DNA of 35,663 bases from CAYXNZ01 sp964553705 (GTDB taxonomy: Bacteria > Patescibacteriota > Patescibacteriia > Patescibacteriales > GWC2-42-12), in assembly GCA_964553705.1 (NCBI GenBank), contig CAZKKV010000007.1, positions 1-35,663 of the forward strand, written 5' to 3'. Shown here piece by piece: positions 29,965 through 35,663 of this stretch; position 1 is the stretch's first letter, and each line of letters opens with the position of its first letter. The position numbers and the translations under genes were made by a program. The notes under the pieces were generated by a model. That model saw only the letters and a program-made list of their open reading frames with translations, had not been told where the DNA came from and ran no database searches.

Positions 29965-30987
29965 TTAATTAATAATCCCACTGTCAGCTAAATCAGCCAA
30001 AGCCTTTTCCATACTAATCATGCCTTCTTGTCTGGAAGTTTGAATAATATTTTCTATTTGAGCGGTCTTACCTTCTCTAATTAACGATTTTACGGCTGAA
30101 TTGTTTATTAATATCTCACTAGCCAACACTGAACCGCCTCCTTTTTTAGTTATTAATTTCTGGATAATTACACCAAGCAAAATATCAGCTATGTCGTACC
30201 GAGCCGCTTCCACTGTTTTCTTCTGTAAACAAGAAATTAATTTTTCAACTGTTCTGACCGAACTATCGGAATTTAATTCTAAAAAAACCAAGCAATTACC
30301 AGCAGCCAGTTCAACAATCAAAGGCATGGCTTCTACGATTATTTCTTCTTTTTTTATGCCGTTGATATAAACTAAATCAACATCTTCTCTTAAACAAAAA
30401 CTTAATCCCTCAACGACTGAATTAACATCCATACCCACTTGTCTTTGGGTAATAATACTTTTTTTACCAACAAAGAGATATTCAATTGGATTCTCAATTG
30501 TTGCTATGTTTTTGTTGGTTGATTTATTAATTTCCTCAATAAACGCCGCAGCAGTTGTCGTTCTACCCGAGCCATAGACGCCAGCGATTATCAAAAGACC
30601 TGAATCTTTTTTGACTAATTCGATAAATGACTTCGGAACGCCCAATTCGTCTAAATTTTTTATACTTTCTGAAATATAATGAAAGGAAATAGCTGGCATT
30701 TCTTTTTGAAAAAATATATTTACTTTGAATCTAAAATTTCCAGCCACCGTTTTTACCGTCTCAATTGATTTATTTAATTTTAATGATTCTTTTTCCTTAT
30801 CATCTAGCAAATTATCAATTATTTTAGCCAATATTTCTTTAGTAATAATTTCTGTCCCGGCAAAAGGAGTTAATTGATTGTCGATTCTGGCCATTGGCAA
30901 ACTACCAACCATCAAATGCAGACTAGACACTTTTTTCTTTGCCGCTTCAGATAATATTCTATTTAATAAAATTGAAGGCACTTCCAT
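29965..30987 (-). CDS. PilT-like ATPase homologue with degenerate catalytic motifs
   Basis: 340 aa, full PilT length, collinear with PilT from the N-terminal PAS-like domain (SSLHLMVGSLPMARID) to the C-terminus (SEILINNSAVKSLIREGK, IIQTSRQEGMISMEKALADL). Catalytic signatures are altered. Walker A is GVYGSGRTT (Lys to Arg142). The Asp box is IENPIEY (Asp to Asn166). The Walker B region reads VDLVYINGIKK instead of DVILVGEMRD (Glu to Gly210). The two His-box histidines are Cys232 and Asn239. PilB in the same operon keeps all of these residues. I infer loss or strong reduction of ATPase activity; it may regulate PilB or PilC or form mixed hexamers. A working retraction ATPase could be encoded elsewhere. 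Confidence 0.9.
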   Translation of the reverse strand: MEVPSILLNRILSEAAKKKVSSLHLMVGSLPMARIDNQLTPFAGTEIITKEILAKIIDNLLDDKEKESLKLNKSIETVKTVAGNFRFKVNIFFQKEMPAISFHYISESIKNLDELGVPKSFIELVKKDSGLLIIAGVYGSGRTTTAAAFIEEINKSTNKNIATIENPIEYLFVGKKSIITQRQVGMDVNSVVEGLSFCLREDVDLVYINGIKKEEIIVEAMPLIVELAAGNCLVFLELNSDSSVRTVEKLISCLQKKTVEAARYDIADILLGVIIQKLITKKGGGSVLASEILINNSAVKSLIREGKTAQIENIIQTSRQEGMISMEKALADLADSGIIN

Positions 30988-30996
30988 AATTAATTG

Positions 30997-31377
30997 TTAT
31001 TTGTTTAAAATCTTTTTTATTTTTTCTACAACCTCTGAAGGCATAAAGTGGGCTTTGATTAGAAAATCTACCGCCCCTAAAGACAATCCTTTATTAATAT
31101 CGTCTTTTTGGCTTAAATTGGTTAAAAGTATAACAGGAATGTTAGCTGTTGCTTGATTGCTTTTAATCTGCTTCAAAACATCAAACCCGTCCATTTTTGG
31201 CAACATAATGTCTAGCAGAATAATATCTGGCATTTCTGCGGCTGCTGCTTTAGAACCTTTTTCTCCGTCTTCTGCTACCACCACTTCAAAATTTTCAATT
31301 TCAAATTTAGTGGCATACATATTTAGTAAAAACGAATCGTCTTCAACTAATAAAATTTTTATCTTTTTTTTAGCCAT
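30997..31377 (-). CDS. CheY-like response regulator receiver protein
   Basis: 126 aa, receiver domain only. Acidic pocket D13/D14 (ILLVEDDSF), phospho-acceptor D56 (DIILLDIMLP), T86 (VILLTNLS) and K108 (DFLIKAHF). No output domain. It lies between pilB and the PilT-like gene with 14- and 9-base gaps, so it probably acts on the pilus motors by protein contact, like PilG/PilH-type regulators (inference). No partner histidine kinase is in the window. Confidence 0.95.
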   Translation of the reverse strand: MAKKKIKILLVEDDSFLLNMYATKFEIENFEVVVAEDGEKGSKAAAAEMPDIILLDIMLPKMDGFDVLKQIKSNQATANIPVILLTNLSQKDDINKGLSLGAVDFLIKAHFMPSEVVEKIKKILNK

Positions 31378-31391
31378 AATATTATGTTTAA

Positions 31392-33134
31392 TTATTCATC
31401 GTGAATTGAACTTAAAACTTCTTCCATTGATGTTATACCCATCAAGGTTTTTATTATGCCATCCTGCTTCATAGTAATAAATCCTTGACTCTGTCTAACA
31501 TCCTCAGTTCTCAAAACTTTTTGTTTGTTCATTATAGCGTCTTTAATGTCGTCATCTATATCTAAAATTTCTGTCAAAGCCACTCGACCTTCATATCCTT
31601 TGTGCCCACAATAAGAACAACCCTTCCCTTTATAAAATTTCATTTTGTTTATATTAAAATTTGGGATTAATTTTTCAATGCTGTTCGGTGGAAGTTTTTT
31701 TATTTCATCTTTTACATCCTTTAACACCTCGTCTGATAAATGCTCTTCTGTTTTACATTTTAAGCAAATTTTTCTAGCCAATCTTTGCGCTATAATAGTA
31801 TTCAAAGTGGAACTCAATAAAAAAGGTTCAACTTCCATATCTATTAATCTTGGGATAGCCCCCAAAGCATCGTTGGTATGCAGAGTAGATAAAACTAAAT
31901 GCCCAGTTAAACTGGCGTGTATAGATAACTCAGCCGTTTCGTTATCGCGAATTTCACCTACCATAATTATATCTGGGTCTTGCCTTAATAACGACCTTAA
32001 ACCCGAAGCAAAAGTAAAACCTATTTCTGGTCTAATCAAGGACTGATTAATTCCTTTGATAAAATATTCAATCGGATCTTCAAGTGTAACGATATTTACG
32101 CCTTCCTTGTTTAGAACAGTTAAAATTGAAAAAAGTGTAGTTGATTTACCTGACCCCGTCGGACCAGTTATCAAAAGTAAACCATCAGTTTTTACCATGT
32201 TCTTCTTGATAATCTCTGCTCCCCGTCCAATAAAACCCAAATCTTTCATGGTTGGCGCACCTCGAGAAACATCTAAAATTCTCATTACCACTTTTTCTTC
32301 ACCAAGAAGTGGCAAAACTGAAATTCTCAAATCTATTTCTTTACTGTCAAACAACATCCTTATTCTACCATCTTGAGGAATTCTCGTTTCATCAAGTTTT
32401 AAATTAGCCAAAACTTTTATGCGTGCCACGATAGCACCATGTACTTGCTTCGGTAAAACCAGCGATGTATGTAAAACGCCGTCTATTCGATATCTAACTC
32501 GGCTTTCTTGATGCATTGGCTCAATATGAATATCACTAGCACCGCCTTCAACGGCATGTCTGACTATAACTGACACTATTTTAGCTACTGGCGCACTTTT
32601 AGTAATATCCTCTGTCTGATTCTCGTCTTGTTTTTTAATCTCAGTTTCCGTTTCTTCTATTTCTCTTGATTTAAGAGCCGTGTCAACCTCCTTATTCAAA
32701 GTCTGATATTGTTTAAAAGCATAATCAAAACTATCTTCTGAGATTAAAAAATAATTAACCTTCAAATTCTCTTTCTTGGCCAAAAAATCAATCGCCTCAA
32801 TAGCTTTAAAATTATTCGGATCAGTTAAACCGATTTTCAAAACATCATTGATCTTGTCAAAACATATCAGTCGGTAATTTTTTGTCACTTCGGCTGGAAT
32901 CAGACTCAATGCCTGCTCTTTCATTCTCTGCCCAAAAAAATTTTCATATGGTAAATTCAAAACGTTAGCCTTCGTTTTTACCAAGCTTTCTCTATCAACA
33001 AATTTATTTTTAACCAGGTAGTTTTCTAATGCGCCAGAATCATATTCTTTTGATTGCTTTATCTTTCCTACTTGATCTTGAGACAATAAATTTTGTTTAA
33101 CTAATAAATTTAACAGTTCTTCCTGTTTGTCCAT
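31392..33134 (-). CDS. pilB: type IV pilus assembly ATPase PilB
   Basis: 580 aa extension motor. N-terminal MshEN-like domain (LLNLLVKQNLLSQDQVGKIK; YRLICFDKINDVLKIGLTDPN), then the GSPII_E core: GGASDIHIEP, Walker A GPTGSGKST (K330), Asp box LEDPIEY, Walker B DPDIIMVGEIRD (E394) and His box HLVLSTLHTND (H412, H419). A zinc tetracysteine follows (C457, C460, C506, C509). All catalytic residues are intact, unlike the PilT-like protein downstream. Confidence 0.97.
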   Translation of the reverse strand: MDKQEELLNLLVKQNLLSQDQVGKIKQSKEYDSGALENYLVKNKFVDRESLVKTKANVLNLPYENFFGQRMKEQALSLIPAEVTKNYRLICFDKINDVLKIGLTDPNNFKAIEAIDFLAKKENLKVNYFLISEDSFDYAFKQYQTLNKEVDTALKSREIEETETEIKKQDENQTEDITKSAPVAKIVSVIVRHAVEGGASDIHIEPMHQESRVRYRIDGVLHTSLVLPKQVHGAIVARIKVLANLKLDETRIPQDGRIRMLFDSKEIDLRISVLPLLGEEKVVMRILDVSRGAPTMKDLGFIGRGAEIIKKNMVKTDGLLLITGPTGSGKSTTLFSILTVLNKEGVNIVTLEDPIEYFIKGINQSLIRPEIGFTFASGLRSLLRQDPDIIMVGEIRDNETAELSIHASLTGHLVLSTLHTNDALGAIPRLIDMEVEPFLLSSTLNTIIAQRLARKICLKCKTEEHLSDEVLKDVKDEIKKLPPNSIEKLIPNFNINKMKFYKGKGCSYCGHKGYEGRVALTEILDIDDDIKDAIMNKQKVLRTEDVRQSQGFITMKQDGIIKTLMGITSMEEVLSSIHDE

Positions 33135-33151
33135 AATTATTTTTATAAAAT

Positions 33152-33517
33152 CTAAGGCTCAAAAGGATTTCGTCTACCCGTTGTTTGATTTTGATTATTA
33201 ACTGTTATCTGCTCTTGAAGTGCTCTGTATTTACTACTACTCAAAATATCAAACCCATCGACTTTCACTGTCTCTACAGATTGATTGTCTGTATCTTTAT
33301 AAACAACCACATCTATTTGCTCCTTAACTACTTCTTTTTTGTCAACCACTTGATTCTTACTAACAGACTCTGCCGGAATGTCAAAAATTATCGGCGTCCT
33401 TTTAACAGTCATTTCATGACTTTGATACAGTAAAAAAAGCGTACCAAAAACCATTAAAGACATAACGCTGATATAAATATATATTTTATGTTTTGGTAAT
33501 TGTTTTGGTGTTAACAT
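33152..33517 (-). CDS. PilP-like/pilus operon membrane protein
   Basis: 121 aa. One TM at ~12-30 (IYIYISVMSLMVFGTLFLLY), followed by an extracytoplasmic, mostly unstructured part that ends in GRRNPFEP. The GR.NPF motif is common at the end of PilP-class and related pilus alignment proteins. It sits between pilO and pilB where pilP is usual, but without a lipobox or recognisable PilP beta domain, so the name is by position. Confidence 0.6.
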   Translation of the reverse strand: MLTPKQLPKHKIYIYISVMSLMVFGTLFLLYQSHEMTVKRTPIIFDIPAESVSKNQVVDKKEVVKEQIDVVVYKDTDNQSVETVKVDGFDILSSSKYRALQEQITVNNQNQTTGRRNPFEP

Positions 33518-33525
33518 ATTTAATA

Positions 33526-34161
33526 TTAACTCTTTATGTAATAAGTAGTAATTTTTAAACGAGTTGTTTCTTTATCTGGGTCAAAATTAATTTCATTAAT
33601 ATCAAGTAAACGAGGATAACTCTCTATAATCCTCAACAATTCTTTTAACGTATAGTAACTTGTACCAATTAAATTCATTTCTATCTCAACGGTACCGATG
33701 CCTTGAGGTAACTTTTTTACAGTTTCATCCCCTTTCGGTTGATTAAAATAAGTTGTTTTTATAGAAGTTTTTTCTTCGACTTTTTCGACTCTAACCGACT
33801 CCAAAATAAGTCCGCTTTTTTGAGCAATAACTTCCATCTCTCTTATTAATTCTTCTTCCTCTGGTTTGTCTGGAATAATTAAATAAACTTTATCTTTATC
33901 TTTTTGGCTGACATTGTTATAAGCGCTAATTAATTTTTCTATTTTTGCTAAATCACTGCTCTTTGCAGAGTATTTTTCTTCCATTTCTATTTTAGGACTA
34001 ACGGTTTTCATAACAACTTTTTGATATTTTGGTACAATAAACAACCATGCCCCAGACAGTAAAACAATAAAAACGATTGATAAATTAACCCAAAAAAAAT
34101 AATCTATTAAAAATTTATTAATTTTTTCTTTCATTTCTTCTTTTTTGTTTTGTTCAGGCAT
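33526..34161 (-). CDS. pilO: PilO-like inner-membrane alignment protein
   Basis: 211 aa. Short cytoplasmic N-terminus, TM at ~20-48 (FFWVNLSIVFIVLLSGAWLFIVP), a coiled coil (ISAYNNVSQKDKDKVYLIIP) and a ferredoxin-like domain: EEELIREMEVIAQKSGLILESVRV, then GTVEIEMNLIGTSYYTLKELLRIIESYPRLLDINEINF. This matches the PilO fold and order after pilN (5-base gap). Predicted to form a heterodimer with PilN. Confidence 0.85.
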   Translation of the reverse strand: MPEQNKKEEMKEKINKFLIDYFFWVNLSIVFIVLLSGAWLFIVPKYQKVVMKTVSPKIEMEEKYSAKSSDLAKIEKLISAYNNVSQKDKDKVYLIIPDKPEEEELIREMEVIAQKSGLILESVRVEKVEEKTSIKTTYFNQPKGDETVKKLPQGIGTVEIEMNLIGTSYYTLKELLRIIESYPRLLDINEINFDPDKETTRLKITTYYIKS

Positions 34162-34166
34162 ATTTT

Positions 34167-35375
34167 TTAATCCGTTTTTTTAAAAATATCCGAATTGACG
34201 GTTAATTCAAGATTAAATTTTACACCATCGCTCGTTTTACCTTTTGCAATTTGCCCTTCTTTTACTTCTGCTTTTTCTGTCAGTTTATCTGTCCGAAAAG
34301 CTTCAACCTGTTCAACGATATTTTTATATTCCTGACCAATTGCTTCTATGCCATATACACCTTTGGTATCACCAATAAAATTAACAAAGTAAACACTTTC
34401 AATAATATGCTTTTCTAAAAAACCGAAAAAGTTGTTCCAGTAGACATGTTCATCCAATAAACTAGAGACTAGCTTTAATCTTTTTTGAAAAGATAAAATT
34501 TCTTCCAAACCTTCTTTTTTTTGCTCAATCTTTTTGTCTAAATCTAAAATTTTATTATAGACTGCCTCGCCTTCTGCTTCTTGCATCTTTTCGTAGTAAA
34601 ATAATCCACCATAAACTACTGCAATCAGCAAACAAGACGTCACAATTGATCCCACTAAAACAACAATTTTTTTCTTCCAATCAAAAAAACTAATTACTTC
34701 TCCTTTGATTAAATTTGAATCCAATACATCTGGATTGTACCATTCTGCTTCTGGCTGTTTTTCTATTTTCTTTTCTTCTTTTTTTCCCGCCGTCTGACTA
34801 TCATCAACTCTATTTAAAATATCTTTTTGCTCTGGTAACAAAATCTTTTCTTTTGCTATTTCTTTAATATCAACAGCTTTTACAGCTTCTCCCCTACTTT
34901 CTGTTACTTTCGGCGCTTCTTTTGAGTCGCCTATGTCATTTTTAACTTCGTTTAATTTTTTATAAATTTTTCTTTGTTCCTTTTCTTTGTGAAAAAATTT
35001 TTGGTAATTAAACAAACTATTTTTAAAATTGGTTTTTCTAAAAAAATTTCTAAAAAAATTCTTCATTTCATTTCGTCGAGCAGGCTTGTCTTTTTTATTC
35101 AACAAATTCTGTTTGCTTTCTTCTTTTATGGCTCGTAAAACTTTCTTACGGGATAACTTGATATTTTTTAAACCACCTCCTTCAATCGCTGCTTTTTTTT
35201 CTTTTTTGAACAACCCTAAAAAACTAGCTTTTTTTGCATCTTCTTTTTTTGAGTCAGTTTCTTTTGGATTAGACCAGTCTATGTTTTGACGTTGACGATT
35301 ATTAGCGCCTTGATTATCAGTATCATCATTTTCTTCTGAACTTTCTTTTGTTTTGAGAAAATTTATTTTGGACAT
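34167..35375 (-). CDS. pilN: PilN-like protein with long basic cytoplasmic extension
   Basis: 402 aa, about twice the usual PilN length. Residues 1-215 are cytoplasmic, low-complexity and Lys/Glu/Asn-rich (several KKxK and FFRKTNF segments). A PilM-binding-like segment (NLIKGEVISFFDWKKK, ~221-236) precedes the TM at ~236-261. The remaining ~140 residues form a coiled coil and a PilN-type ferredoxin-like domain (LVSSLLDEHVYWNNFFGFLEKHI, ... VKFNLELTVNS). Two bases separate it from pilM. The extension may contact PilM, PilB or nucleic acid; its role is not known. Confidence 0.82.
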   Translation of the reverse strand: MSKINFLKTKESSEENDDTDNQGANNRQRQNIDWSNPKETDSKKEDAKKASFLGLFKKEKKAAIEGGGLKNIKLSRKKVLRAIKEESKQNLLNKKDKPARRNEMKNFFRNFFRKTNFKNSLFNYQKFFHKEKEQRKIYKKLNEVKNDIGDSKEAPKVTESRGEAVKAVDIKEIAKEKILLPEQKDILNRVDDSQTAGKKEEKKIEKQPEAEWYNPDVLDSNLIKGEVISFFDWKKKIVVLVGSIVTSCLLIAVVYGGLFYYEKMQEAEGEAVYNKILDLDKKIEQKKEGLEEILSFQKRLKLVSSLLDEHVYWNNFFGFLEKHIIESVYFVNFIGDTKGVYGIEAIGQEYKNIVEQVEAFRTDKLTEKAEVKEGQIAKGKTSDGVKFNLELTVNSDIFKKTD

Positions 35376-35377
35376 AA

Positions 35378-35663
35378 TTATTCTATTTCTCTCATCGCCA
35401 AACCTATGGCGATAGCCAAACGCGGACCTAATTCGTTTAATGACGGCTCTAAATCAATTGGATAAGACACCCTGTTCCATGGGTTGCCGACAATAACATT
35501 TAAATTTAATATTTTTGATAAATAACCAGGCAAATTCAGCAACAAAGCCGATCCGCCAGTTAACACTATTTTTTCAACTTTATCGCTACCATTATTTTGA
35601 AAAGTACTTAAAGCATATTTAATTTCATTAACCACGGGCGATATCGTTTCTACTATAGTCTTT
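35378..35663 (-). CDS. pilM: PilM-like actin-fold protein, C-terminal part (cut by window edge)
   Basis: The last 94 residues of a cytoplasmic actin-like ATPase-fold protein. VETISPVVNEIKYALSTFQ, then KIVLTGGSALLLNLPGYLSK (the GG nucleotide loop typical of PilM/FtsA), GNPWNRVSYP and the ending LGPRLAIAIGLAMREIE. The frame is open to base 35662 and the 5' end lies outside the window. First visible gene of the pilMNO-like operon. Confidence 0.9.
   Translation of the reverse strand, partial: KTIVETISPVVNEIKYALSTFQNNGSDKVEKIVLTGGSALLLNLPGYLSKILNLNVIVGNPWNRVSYPIDLEPSLNELGPRLAIAIGLAMREIE

Noticed and set aside
1..35663. CRISPR arrays, transposases, prophage genes, rRNA
   Set aside because: No regularly spaced repeats, transposase motifs, phage structural or integrase genes, or rRNA segments were seen.
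1..35663. Alternative genetic code (UGA = Gly)
   Set aside because: TGA ends genes at sensible positions (sigma factor, 21551-22144 protein), and full-length families are read with the standard bacterial code.

Overview
The window reads as a piece of chromosome from a low-GC bacterium of the Candidate Phyla Radiation (Patescibacteria; a Falkowbacteria- or Parcubacteria-like lineage is my guess). The grounds are the strong A/T bias, the secretin-less type IV pilus gene set, RpoD with a lysine-rich N-terminal tail, the GYAW...GWI surface-protein repeats and small mobile palindromes sitting inside genes. TGA acts as a stop (for example at 11649-11651 and 21551-21553), so the UGA=Gly code of Gracilibacteria/Absconditabacteria does not apply. 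All protein genes except the ZIP transporter (4289-5044) are on the minus strand, so transcription mostly runs from high to low coordinates.

Region by region: 1-50 is the 5' part of tRNA-Asn. 212-3955 is an information-processing operon (hypothetical, dnaG, rpoD) with a clear promoter at 3989-4017. 3956-4288 holds two divergent promoters and a cluster of GC-rich hairpins, followed by the ZIP metal transporter. 5140-12200 is an envelope/stress region in three units: an ECF sigma factor with a cognate membrane protein that looks like an anti-sigma factor; a secreted small-beta-domain protein; and lipoprotein - MacA-like adaptor - ABC ATPase - MacB-like permease. 12247-18110 holds a GIY-YIG protein, tRNA-Ser(GGA), Maf, a DsbA-like oxidoreductase, GatA, GatC and LigA (gatB is absent here).

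18128-35663 is one large type IV pilus locus. In transcription order it runs pilM (partial), pilN, pilO, a pilP-like gene, pilB, a CheY-like regulator, a degenerate pilT, pilC, two pilins, a Wzy/O-antigen-ligase-TPR protein, prepilin peptidase pilD, a coiled-coil membrane protein, two tandem secreted proteins with identical constant parts and unrelated cysteine-rich tails, two surface/periplasmic proteins and four minor pilins (FimT, PilV, PilW, PilX types). I infer a complete inner-membrane pilus machine plus a dedicated, apparently diversifying surface or tip module. A scaffold gap of 100 N lies inside the first tail protein and hides about 170 bases of duplicated sequence.

Most noteworthy: (1) the tandem constant/variable secreted proteins (22279-24004) with a start-lost third fragment; (2) a PilT homologue whose Walker A, Asp-box, Walker B and His-box residues are all substituted; (3) short mobile-looking repeats fixed in frame inside ligA (twice) and pilD; (4) an ECF sigma/anti-sigma pair whose sensor part carries a small beta domain and a twin CX3C motif, next to two separately transcribed units encoding proteins with similar domains and an efflux-type ABC system.
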